Part shown: positions 14,196 through 25,540 of the stretch, piece after piece
How the letters are laid out: each line of letters starts with the position of its first letter
Numbering within the stretch: position 1 is the first letter of the stretch
NCBI RefSeq assembly: GCF_000972845.2
Contig: NC_040013.1
Location: 8,458,061 to 8,522,060 of the forward strand
Length of the DNA stretch: 64,000 nucleotides
From: Larimichthys crocea
Taxonomy: Eukaryota; Chordata; Actinopteri; Sciaenidae
Direction: 5' to 3'
Position numbers and translations under genes: made by a program
The notes under the pieces: model-generated
What the model saw: only the letters and a program-made list of their open reading frames with translations
The model's database searches: none
Told to the model about the DNA's origin: nothing

Positions 14196-14222
14196 TGCGC
14201 GCGCACACACACATGCGCGCAC
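14196..14222. repeat. Alternating purine-pyrimidine (Z-DNA-prone) tract
   Basis: Twenty-seven bases alternate perfectly between pyrimidine and purine: a GC block, a (CA)n block, then a second GC block. This is the type of sequence most prone to left-handed Z-DNA. Confidence 0.85.
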
Positions 14223-15324
14223 TCACTTTGTGCTGAGAGTAAACAGCAGAGAGCTGCATGTGAACGTGCCACCTTTCTCTTTCAATCGGCCTCTGGAGAC
14301 AGTGCAAAGGGCCTTTTGTTGGCTCATTGGCGAGATAAGAAGCAAGGGAGGAGAGGAGGGGAGGGGAGGGTGTGGGCTTCAGAGACTCGCAGAGCCAGCT
14401 TTTTTTTTTTTCTATAGGATGGAAGCACCCTCTCAATAGGAACTCATTTGCCATGTTGTGTAATTGTGGCACATAATGGAGCGCACCTCATTCAGGCAGC
14501 CCGGGGCTTTTTTCTAAAGTCATTTTCTCCATTCACATCCAAACAAGTCATGTTTTAGAGAGATATTACGCAGCCTTTTGAGCTCGAGGCCACCACATAT
14601 TTGCCTTTGAATGGAATGTTTTGTGTAATCTAGATAAAATTTTTGCTCAGTGCTTATTATAAAAGAGCCACTGTCAAACAATTTGATATTTGTCATCTGA
14701 CTTTTATTCTCGCAGCTCAGTGGACGTAAACAAAGTGGCTGACCTTTCTCGCCTGGTTTGTTACATGTTTGTGTAGAGGAGTGCTTGGCTGTTAAGAGTC
14801 GCTGACATTGAAGTAACCAGCAGCTGGAATAGTACCAAATAAACAATAAATGCTTGCAAATCATATGAGAATACGCCGTTTTATTTTCTACACGGTCAAA
14901 CGAATATCAAAGCTGAAGTGCAGAGATGAAAAATGACTGATTTGAAAGTTATTGCTGAGCTTTTCCATTAAACCACCACAGGCTAGGAATGAATGGCTAT
15001 TTGCATAATTTAACTGGCATCTTAATTATTGTGTCAGAAATCTGTATGCAAATGACTTAAGTCACTTAGAAACGGAAACTTACTTGGCTAAATGGCTAAT
15101 GGACTAAATCTTATCAAGTTAGTGTACACAACGTGAGTGTAACCAGAGTGTCTAATTGGGTCTGAGTGTACGCCGCAACAGTGAGAAACAAAGAAAAGAG
15201 GACAGGACAGACATTAAACAAGTCAATGCAACCTTACCTGGGTTAGCTGGGAGAAAATGGGCATGTTAGTGGTGTGTTTTGTTTTAGTTTTCTTTGGGGA
15301 GGGGGGTTGTTGAGAAGCACCTAC

Positions 15325-15466
15325 CACGTAAAACAGTGAGTCTGGTTGTAGCGCTCGTCTCTCCAACACTGTTGGAGGCGACGCATTCATATATGGCTTC
15401 ATCTCGGGGCGTGCGCAATGGCTGAATTCTTAGCACTGAACCAGAGCCGTCGTCGAACTCTATCAC
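15325..15466 (-). CDS. ptprd: ptprd coding exon 3: second half of Ig-like domain 1
   Basis: This exon encodes residues 76-122 plus one base of codon 123. It completes Ig1: [17 protein letters not shown], then the Ig signature D-x-A-x-Y-x-C as DEAIYEC, whose Cys103 should pair with Cys50 of the preceding exon, then the G strand ending in RLTVLR. The acceptor reads CTCGCACCTGCAG|GTGATAG, and the donor reads TTACGTG|GTAGGT in phase 1. The next exon should therefore begin with the rest of a Glu codon, as expected from the LRED linker of vertebrate PTPRD. Compared with my memory of mammalian PTPRD, the main changes are near residues 105-115 ([10 protein letters not shown] against NNVGEISVST), on the domain edge. 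Ig1 helps recognise post-synaptic partners and proteoglycans. The following Ig2 exon was looked for on the minus strand of 1-15324 and not seen. Confidence 0.95.
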
Positions 15467-16348
15467 CTGCAGGTGCGAGAGACAGGATAATGTTACAGGA
15501 GATTTTTGGTTCACAACAGGTGAGGGACCTTCCGCAGAAAAGACAACACTAGTCGAAGACATTTGGCTAACAACACTGATGGTGACTGACACAATGTGCT
15601 TCCTATGACACAAAAGCTGCTGCCTACCTTACATTGAACCCTGGTGATTTTGTGTTTTGTGAGTATTGTGGTACTGTACATGTACGAAACATTACTTGAG
15701 GATCTGTGCAGAATTAGAATGCTTACCAATAATTTGTAGGTACTAAAAAAGTCGTTTAGCTTTTTTTTGTTGTTGGTATGAACTACATTTGCTGTGTGTT
15801 ATAACTTTTGAGTAAGCTTGTAGCAGTAAGCCATGAGCTTGATCTGATGTACAGTTTAGCTTTGTGCAGTAATAGGTAAAATAATCGATGCGGCTGACTA
15901 ACTTTAAGAATGGGGATGGTTACCTTGGTCAGAGAGTTTTTTTGCTCGGATATCGGGTTGTACAGAATTTTTTTAAAAATCTGAATGTGTCCCACTCTTA
16001 AAGTTAACATTCTATCCCTTGAGAAATGCATCACACTGGATTGTGTCAATGGGACAGAAACAAGCACAAACAGTTAAAAGTGGCTTGATAAACGGTTAAG
16101 GACAGTTGTACCATGAGGTGAGATAGTGGTACAAAAGACAGGACCGACTGTTTTGGACGAACGACACATAAAAATGCTCACAAACAGGTGTTTGTTGTAG
16201 CTTATTCAGCTATATTTTTTTTTGCATGCTACATGTTGTATACTCACTGATTTTTAGAAAGCCCTGTGTCATAACTCAATGTCTTTTAAGCATAGAGGTA
16301 GATTTCAATAAAGATAGGCCTGAGACCTCAGCTACACCCACACACATC

Positions 16349-16383
<35 letters not shown>

Positions 16384-17443
16384 ACAGAGGCCTACAAACA
16401 TTTTTAAAGTTCACAATATATCTGTGCATATGTTAGTTTACAATACACCTTAACATTTCATTGGCCAAGCGGTAAAGCGGTGTTTGCATTCAGGCTGACA
16501 GCAGGTAATGGCAAAAAAACCAAACACACAAAAAAAAAACCCAGCCCGCTTTCTTAATCAAAGCCAAGAGAGTGAATTAGAAAGGAAGTTGTGAGACTTC
16601 TAAAAGGAAATGGGTTTTTGTTAGGAGATGAGGCAGCAGTGCATGATTGAATGGGCGCAGAATGGTGGCAGCCAGCAAGCCCTGCGAGACAACCATGGAA
16701 TGAAAACTAGTGCGTTAGCATTCAGCACAACGAGCGTTGCAAACGTGATGAACTCTGATAAGATTAGATTTCTGTGGTTATGAGACGCAAAGAAGAAGAG
16801 GCGGGAAGAGGTCTCCGAGCTCTGTTAAGCCATCGCTGCTGTGCAGTAGCAAGTGAAATGGCATCTAGACCAGAGGGGGGAGGTGGAAGTGACACTATAA
16901 TAGTCCTGAGGACTGACACAGAAATTAATAGAAATCTTATAAGTGTTCTCTGATGACGTTATTTCTCATGGTTGAGCCCAAGTGCAGATTAAAGCTGACC
17001 ATAAATCAAAGCTTCAGCCAAAATAAGGAGGGAAGGACATGCATTTCCATGAAAATGCCACAAAGCAAAAGGATATTTCGAAGTGAAAGCGCCTACTTCC
17101 CATTTCACTTTACATGAAGCTGGCAAATGTGGTATGATGTTAATGTAGGTATCTGGGTCACACCACGACTTGTTTTTTGTTTTTTTTTCTAACCAATTGT
17201 CTTTTCATTTAATTACAAATCTGTCCCCAGATCTTTTGTATCATAGCTCATTAAAACTCAAGCATGTTTAAAAGCCTGGCCGGCATGATTATTAGAGCCT
17301 GCTAATGCGTGGTGGCAAGTCAGGGCGAAAAAAGCAAGCGAGTGGGGCTTGGTGCGATGGATAATGTGCGTGCACAGCCAAAAGCAGTGCTGAAGCATTC
17401 CAATTTTGTCGAGCATTTTACATCAGAACAATAGACCTAATAC
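15467..17443 (-). other. ptprd: Intron 2 of ptprd (1,977 bp)
   Basis: This short intron splits the Ig1 domain. It has GT/AG ends (GTATTAGG donor, CTGCAG acceptor with a CTGTAAC branch-like sequence upstream). It contains a (CA)n microsatellite at 16349-16376 and short A and T runs (around 16530 and 17170). No other structure is evident. Confidence 0.9.
16349..16376. repeat. (CA)n microsatellite
   Basis: About 14 CA units in intron 2, with imperfect CA-rich flanks on both sides (16337-16386). Confidence 0.95.
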
Positions 17444-17589
17444 CTCAAATCTCTGGTTGCTGACTTTCTTCCCCTTCTTGTTCCACACAATCTTCGGCCG
17501 TGGATCTCCTGTGGCTTGGCAGATGAAGGATGCCACCCCTCCTTGCACGCCTGTTTGGTCATTGGGGGTTCTTAAAAACTTTGGTGGTG
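17444..17589 (-). CDS. ptprd: ptprd coding exon 2: first half of Ig-like domain 1
   Basis: This exon encodes residues 27-75: the first strands of the membrane-distal Ig domain. Visible landmarks are TPPKF at the start, [18 protein letters not shown] with the B-strand cysteine (Cys50), the core tryptophan (Trp62) and the basic patch KKGKK (residues 64-68). In this family that lysine cluster binds heparan and chondroitin sulfate proteoglycans, and all of its lysines are present here. The minus-strand acceptor is TTCTGTTTCTGTCTGTCTGCAG|CACC, with a pyrimidine tract and a branch-site-like CACTAAC about 40 bases upstream. The donor is TTTGAG|GTATTAGG, which ends in phase 0. Length is 146 bp. The intron between this exon and the signal exon is about 22 kb; the intron to the next exon is 1,977 bp. 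Identification of the domain and family is close to certain; the choice of PTPRD over PTPRS or PTPRF is very likely. Confidence 0.95.
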
Positions 17590-20500
17590 CTGCAGACAGA
17601 CAGAAACAGAATAAAAGATAACAAAAGTGGTTAGTGAGCATGCTAAGCATCGCAGACAGAGCAATTAATCTCTCTTATCAAGCTGTGCCCACTAAAAGGT
17701 AACAAAGTTGCAGATTTCAGCATGTGGCTGTTAAGAGGATTGTCTTTGGAGGTCGAGACAAGCGATTGCACTGACTTTATTGTGCAAGTGGAAACAGATG
17801 ATCAGAGGCTGAGATCAGTTAAAGGACAGAGATCTTGGAAGTGTACAATGCATTTTATCTTGACCCAAGAAGTATTTCTACACAACTGAAATCTCCTCTG
17901 ATGGATAACTGACTGAGACTTTTGAGGGAACATTTTTTGGATAAAGGAATGCAGTTTTGTAGAACGAATTTTCATTTAGACCAATCACTGGAGCAGAGCA
18001 ATACAAAGGAAAAAAAAAGATAATAGTTTGATTTGTTTTCAAAATGTGGTAAGAAATGTGGGTGTGGATGTCAGTTATTTAGACTGAAAAAGAGTAGCAA
18101 GTGTATCAAGGCTGCAAACTTCTGTAAAAACAAGATTGCATCTACCATTTGTGACAGTATAAAGTGTCATTGTGGTCACTCTGCGATAGTGTCACCAAAA
18201 AGAAAAAACATCAATAAATATACACTAGGGTACAGGAACTGTTCATGACACAACCTACAAAAAAAGCTATAAAAGAAAATACTTCTATTTCTTAACATTT
18301 TGGCTTTATAAGGAGGAAAAGAGGAGGTTGAAAAGAGGTTGGATTACGCAGGACTTTATTATAATTTGTGTGAAATGACGATTGTTCTAAAAAACAAAGT
18401 AATCTATCTTAACAAGCTGTTACCCATCGCGCTGTCTCCATGCTGTTCCACTGGACATAAATCACAAGATTAGTCAGTGTTTCTAATAACATAACATTTT
18501 CCAACAGTTGCAGAGAAACATAAGCTTGTCTATCGGTTCAGTAGCAGACAACACTAATCTCTAGAAAACCGCCAATCGGAACGGCGCTCGTGGCCCACGC
18601 AAATGAGACACGCACCTGATAAGGTCCTCGCAGTGCTCTGATCAGTGATGTGAGCGTTTGGTGCTCCTAATTGGTCCCTCAATTCAGCACAACAAGTCAA
18701 GTGTAAAGGCAATGAGGATAAAAATGCTAAAAATGCAGGCGAGTGGAGGTGAGAGAACGGCAGAGTGGAACAGTGTTTTCTTTGTGTGGGTACGGCATGG
18801 CCGTTCCCATCGACTGTACAGTAGTCTCAGGTTCTGACCTCTGCAACAGTGAGGAGTACCTCGACACATGAAAGATGATATGTAATCAAAAGAAGCTGTC
18901 GCTCCCTGATGAGATTTTGATTTTGAAATTTACATTTCCACTCTATCAAGAGGATCAGAGCTAATTTCAATAGCAATAATGTCATAGAGCTAAGGCAGAC
19001 CCCCTCTGTGTTTTCCTCTGAAGCTTGAGTGCCAGCTTCAGTGGGAGGTGTAGCTCCATCTGTCCCCCTGCGGAGCAACTGTTTGCCTTTTATCAATCAC
19101 TACAGCAGGCCATTAGGGGCCACACAGCTGCGGTAATGCCAACCATCTGAATCACCTCATCTGTTCGTGTGCGAGAATGTGTGATTGTGCTTGTTTGTGT
19201 GCCCATGCGCGCACCGATTTCCCCCTCCCAGATTGTACTGCCCAGCAGCGGCGGCGGCGGCGGCAGCATCGGCACTGAGTGAGGGACAAATTAACCTGCA
19301 GGATTCGCGGAGAGGTGACACAAGATGTGTGGTCAGCAATCAAAAGGGTGAACAGATAAACAGGCAAGCAGCTGGGTTTCCGCTGGGCAAATGAGTCTGG
19401 GAAATCACCTGATTGCCTCATGACATGCACACAGTCTTACATTCGCACACACATTAACAAACCCACACACACACACTTCTCAGAATCTCTCTCTCATTCA
19501 CCGGCTGACAGATCCGACAGGTGGGCAGCAGAGTTGACACTGTGTAATTTGTACACGGCAAAAGCACCATTATATCTGCATTTGCACCTTATCTCATTGA
19601 CTTGGCTGGGGTATGGTGCACACTGGCATCCAGCCAAGAGGGTGCTGATGGGTAATTGATATGCTATTGGGGCTGTTTTTCGCTCCAGGGCCATCCATTA
19701 TGGCTCGGCGCGTCTCCCTACGCCGGCTGTGATAGACTGCTAGGACATGTACGGGAGATCAGCACTGGAGGTGAGGGGAAGAGGGTGGGGGGGGGGGGGA
19801 GTCATCGCACAATGGGGAGTGATTGAGGCGTGACATGGAGGTAATGGTGTTTTCACAGACATGGCCGCTGATATCACCATCATACCCCCATTTTAGGTCC
19901 GCCGCTGACAAACATCCATTTTGGTAGACTCCTTGTAAGGCTTCAGGTAGACAGAGGCTGATTGAAGCCTCTGTTTTCCCTGAACAATGGCATGACTAAG
20001 ACCTTGACAGCAACCAAAAAGATATGATCTATGAACAAACATTGTGCAAACCCGTGCACCACAAAGACACCCTTTTACCACAGAGCCTCGATTTCTCAAT
20101 GAGCGCGGTGGTAAATTACAAACCGTCATTACAACACAAAAGCTGAAGAAAGATTTATCCGCCAATTGTTTGCCTGTAATCGTGTTAATTTGTCCACATA
20201 AAAAAAAAAAAAATCTCAACTGAGAGACCTTGCGTATTTAGTAAAAGCTTGTGTTACCCCTGCTGCACATTGGAATCTCCTCTGAGAGGTAACCATGATC
20301 TACATGAATTAATACCGTGGCTAGGCACCTGTTAATCCAGTGCTAAGCTGTCGCCGGCAAACAAATGAGGAGTGAAAAGCCTGTCACAGGCTAAAAGGTT
20401 AGTGACATGGGCCGGTGCTTGCTCTCCCTTGAGGTCCTTGTGTAACCTTGTTTGCATTCACATTGCCACAAAAATGGAAGAAGCTCTTCTTAGCATCCCC

Positions 20501-23109
20501 CCGCTCTATTTTTCACGGATCAACGCCATGTTAATAACTTGGGGGGGATTCTTAAGAACACCCATGTCCACAGGCCTGAGGGGGCAGATTTTTTAATGGA
20601 CAGACATTAATGGAACTCTTCCTGCTATCCTTGGTCAGCGATCAATAAATAAGGTTGTTTTACATGATTATTCTTAAGTACCTGTTGCAGGGCCAGAAAT
20701 TGAATGGACTAACTGTAACTGAGGACTGGGGCTGATACCATATTTTTCTCTCGTCATGCTGAACTTGGATATCTGGGTTCACAGCATCTTGCGGATCTGC
20801 ATTCATTACAAGTTTGTTTGATATTGGCTTAACTCACAGCCAAACATTGCATTTAAATACTGTTCTCAAATAGATCAGAGTCTGGGTTTCGTTCATAATG
20901 GCCAAAACATTTCAGGTCATCAGGATTCTGCCATAGACCAAGTTTGATCTGCCAAGCCATTAAAGAGCATGAATCAAAGAGTGGAGAGAAGAACATTAAT
21001 AAACCCACTTTCAGTTGGAACCTCTATTCGGCACAGACACCAGTCCAAGACGGCTCGGTTTTCACAATTATACTGACTGACATATTCAATTTCATTTGCA
21101 TGAAAGGGGCCATTTCCTCTCTGAATCTTTAACTTGCTGGGTGAGGTGGGGTTGTGGAGGGCGATAATTAATCCTAACACATTGGTTGGCAGTTTGCAAA
21201 TACCCTGCTCCATTTGGACATACGGGTGGAAGAAAGGAGCATTTAAAGATGCCATTAACCTCATTTGACATCTTTAAGCCGCAGCATTTCAGTTCTGCGA
21301 TATTGATGAATTGTCACAAGTGGCGCAAAATGAACTGAAAGGGGGGTGGCTAATGTTCAGACGGGGTAAAATTGACACTTGTAGTATGTGTGTCTTCAAC
21401 ATTTAGCTTCATGCAATCACAGAAGCATTCAGAGAGTCCGTTCTAACAATATCAGTATCATAGCATTTAAAATAGGGGGAAAAAAGGGTATAGAGGGATG
21501 GACTGTTGGTGATTATGAGTACTGTTGCATATTTGTGGTTTATAAAGCAGCTCCCTCCCTAAGGATTAATTAACTGTCTATGCAGTGTTGAGAAACATAT
21601 GACCCCATGCCAAAAAGAAAGCAGATGTAGTCATGCAGACACACAAACACGGAGATAAACAATCCAAAAAGGAAAAAAAAAAAAGAGAGGGGAAATAAAC
21701 CATACATACTAATCAATGGAACAAACACACGCATAAACCATTTTCTTGGGGCACTACACAGCTCTCTATCTGCAGCATTATGATAAAAAAAAAATTTCTT
21801 TTGTAATGCCGAGGAAACAAACTCCACATTGTATGTGCTCACAAAGGGTCTAGGCAGACAGGAAGAAAAGGAATCGGAGCTTAATTAGAACTGTTGGCTG
21901 ATTTGCATTGCATGCTCATCGGTAATCTCGCCTTAAATGGAAAACTGAAATTCTTATTGCAATTAGTGATTACTTGAAAAGGGATATGGCCCCCGAATGA
22001 TTGTTAATTACTGGATCAGGAATAGTACATTAATTCACTGCAGAGGTTTTAATGCAGTGCAATGATGGGGACCTGCTCCTCCATCAATATTGTGCTGCTT
22101 GTCACACATAATGAAGTTCATAATACAACCCTTCTTCTACCCCCGCCCCCCTTCCCAAATGCTTAAATGTGCTCTCTAAGCAGAATTCCTAACAGTCATT
22201 ATGTAAAACTAACTCAATAGCATATACAAGAATGCAGACTAATGACACATTAATATTGAGTCTGCATATGCGAACAAGAGCTGCAGGTCCATTTTGTGAT
22301 AGGGTCAGGGTCTCTTATTTTGCTCATAAGCCGTCGGGAGTCTTCTGTGAATAAATAAATGCATATCATCATTTACAACACGGCTTCAAAGGCAGGGAAA
22401 ACTACAGCGTGCACTGTAATACACATACTCATCAGCGTATTCTCGCTGCCAAAAATTCAGCCCAATGACTAAGTTTGCAAAAATAATACTCCAGTGAGAC
22501 TTTCTGAAGCCCCGGTAAGTGTGTGTTACTCATGCTCAGTGGCACTGCTATGCAAGGTCTGAGCTTCTGGCTATAGCTCTGCAGGAGTTAGGGCACTTTT
22601 GCACAGACAACAGCGACGGCTTCAAAAAGAATGGCTAATGCTCTTGTCCCACATTCAATGCACTGACAGATTCTGTGACAAGAAGGGGAGGGGGGAGAGA
22701 GAGAGAAAGAGGTGCACATGCACGACCTATCATGCACATGTGCGTGCACGCATGCACAGACACACTCTCATGGGTGTTAGAATATTCTTGCTGGATGGAG
22801 GGAACATTTCAAATGGGAGAAGGGCATTAATAAATTGGAGAATGTGGGACAATAGAAAATTCTCGTAAAGGTTCCATTAAATAAATATAAAGGGTTATTT
22901 ATGGAGCAGTGCCGAGCTTCTTTTTCTGTGTTTCATGGAATAAGATGGCTCCCTTATTCAATTATCATTGCAGATTCATAAAAGCAAAAACCTTTCAGTT
23001 GCGCAATGACAGCTACATCAGTGATGTAGTCTCTTATATTACAATGTTTGCAGAGGAAATCTTGTACCCTCTCCACCCTTTTTTTCTGCCTGTGTCTGTC
23101 TCTCTACCT

Positions 23110-23143
23110 CACACACACACACACACACAGCAACACACACACA
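23110..23143. repeat. Interrupted (CA)n microsatellite
   Basis: Ten CA units, a GCAA interruption, then about six more units. Confidence 0.92.
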
Positions 23144-23395
23144 AGCTACCACCATCTCCCACGGGACACATTAGCGAGGTAGAGGGATCCAGTTTGTCAC
23201 TTAATAAAACAGCCCACTCAAACAGATGGCTTTGTTCAAACGGCCCCCAACGCTTTAAAAGCTGGAACTGAATCGCTGCTGTGGCAAATCAGACACATGA
23301 AAGCCCACCTCCCTTTGCGGTGCAAACCAAACAGAAGGAAACATATAAATAATGAATTGCGCCACTGTTGGCGCAAGACTGTTCACCAGAGGGGG

Positions 23396-23413
23396 AAAAA
23401 AAAAAAAAAAAAA
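23396..23413. repeat. A18 run
   Basis: Homopolymer of 18 A in intron 1. Confidence 0.9.
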
Positions 23414-25520
23414 CCCAAAGAGGTAGGAGGGAAAACACTAGACCCTCCTCACAGAAACATCTGGGCTGAGGTTGTCAAACGTTGATCCAAAATAATACTT
23501 AGCTTTCAATTTCAATAAGACTTCTTTTTCATCTCCCCTCATTCATTACTTGTTCATTTGTGTGTGAATACACAAATCTTGGGCCAATTCGTGTGTGACC
23601 ATTTGAGGGGGAAAAAACAGCCGAGCAAGAAGTATGAAATTTAGATTTGTTTGTCTTGTTTGTTTTTTCCTCCAACGTCTGGAAAAAAAAGAGAGAACAT
23701 AGATAAGTAATTCTAATTGTGCCGGCTTACTCTGTTTGGTAGTCAGTGCAGTCTATTTGCAAAAAGTTAATTATCTGATAGGATAGGCAGTGGCAGCCGC
23801 TAACACAGAAAGCCATTCGTTCATTTTGTTATCCACTAGGCAATGGAACGATTCATTAAATGGCAGTGCTGCAGCAAAATGGCCAACAGTTATCATACTG
23901 GAGCTGCACAGACTTAAAAAGATGTTTAAAAATGGCACAAGTGATAAACGTTCTTCGGCCATGTCAGCTTACTGCCAACATAATGACTTATGCAGATAAT
24001 GAAAGAACATGATTGCAAATGTTTCTGATGTCCTACCACACAAGCGATGTAGATTTTATGTGAGACTGATAAGGAAATATCACCATGACGACATGTGCAG
24101 ATGACAATCAGCAAAGCAGCTGGCTTTCCACTACATTTACCAGAAATCAAAATATGGATTTCAAGATATGGATGGCAAAAGTGAAATGGAAAAATCAAAT
24201 AAACAACATATTTGGCTCTTTTCAAAAGATAATTACACCACGCATGGGCCTGTCCGATTTCTTTAAAGCATAAACGTCATATAATTGTCTTTGCCTTCGA
24301 CCGCGGAGCGGAAAAGCTTGCCTCATATTTGTCTCCGTAGGAGCAGAGATGGATTATGTAAGCAAATCATCCCAGGGATTTGACATTGTATATTTAAACA
24401 GACTCTAATTTTATGGATAAGTAGTGCCAAGTCATTTCCGATGGATGCCAGTTGTCAGGCCATAAGAGGTGACACATTCCCTGCGCTGTGTTTTCTCAGG
24501 CGCTTTCGGGCAAACTAGCTCATGCTCCAGCAATCCTGCTAGATGACAACTGGCTTCCTTTTAGCAGCTCAAATATCCTGCCAATATTCCTAAACCAAGC
24601 AATTTGGGAAAAATACATAGACCTTTAAATTCATATGTTCCCACGTCTACCATACAACCAGAAAATGATTTTCTTTTCCAGTTTTTACATTTACAGTTCC
24701 AAAAAAGATTCCACTTATCTGTTGGGAATAAATGTAATGGACAATGTAGAAATATGAAGTTACTGAGAAAACCCTCTTCTCTGTAACCAGCATGGCTATC
24801 CTCAAAGGGAAAACCTATTACCGGGACAAAGAATATGCAGGGGCGGTACCATAAACAGTCAGTCAAGGACCAAAGTGACCTTTCACAGGCCACTAATTTT
24901 ATGCAGCAGTGAAGGAATAGTGTTGCATATAAAAGAGAGGAAGAAAAATGGCAGTAATTGAAACATTTTTGAGGTGGGAAGGGGAAAAAAAAAACACCTT
25001 TTCCTCTCTGAAGCCAACAGTCTGTGTGTTTTGTCAGACTACAGTAGTATAAAAGCATCCTGTGAGGTGTCAATGACACTCACCAGGGTACACTCAATGC
25101 TTATCATGCTTTCTCTTCTAAATTTAATTTAACTTTCTGTCCCTGGTGAAACAAATTTTATCTAAAGTCTGTGTTTCATAAAAACATTAATTACTAGGAA
25201 GTCAAATATTTTTGTGGTCAAAATGTTGCAAATAAATAAGCTGCTGCATTTGTTATAATAAATGTCAAAATGCCATATAATTGTTCAAATTAATTAAATT
25301 TAAGTGATTATTCTTAATCATACTCTGGTTTTTAATGAGTTTGTTTCACACTAAATGAGTGACATGCAATACTGCAGGATAACACATTAGCTGTGTATTT
25401 AGTGGGTTGTTTTTGTCAGCTACACATTATTAATATGTCTCCTACTGAACCACATGCAGTAAATCTAAGTTGAGGTCTTTGAATTCTTAATTACGAACCC
25501 CTGAAGAAAACAGTTTAGCT

Positions 25521-25540
25521 TGTGTGTGTGTGTGTGTGTG
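25521..25540. repeat. (TG)10 microsatellite
   Basis: Ten perfect TG units in intron 1. Confidence 0.93.

Larger units (their letters stand above)
1..15324 (-). other. ptprd: Intron 3 of ptprd (5' part only); no exon seen
   Basis: The sequence is AT-rich and non-coding, downstream of the donor at 15324-15319 on the minus strand. It holds two long T runs each followed by GCAG (1522-1539, 1749-1775), a C run at 9631-9639, (GT)n at 13626-13648 and 14104-14126, a Z-DNA-prone tract at 14196-14222 and a small hairpin at 13230-13250. Open frames here are short, overlap on both strands and show no recognisable protein. The one worth noting is the membrane-segment ORF at 6710-6847. I see no Ig2 exon, so the intron exceeds 15.3 kb. 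Confidence 0.75.

Noticed and set aside
16466..16490. GGCCAAGCGGTAAAGCGG, similar to a tRNA A box
   Set aside because: No B box follows within 80 bases and the arms do not pair.
24561..25079. 172-codon minus-strand open frame, the longest in the window
   Set aside because: The peptide is rich in Cys, Phe, Leu and Trp, as expected from random AT-rich sequence. It has no domain I recognise, and the frame crosses A and T runs.
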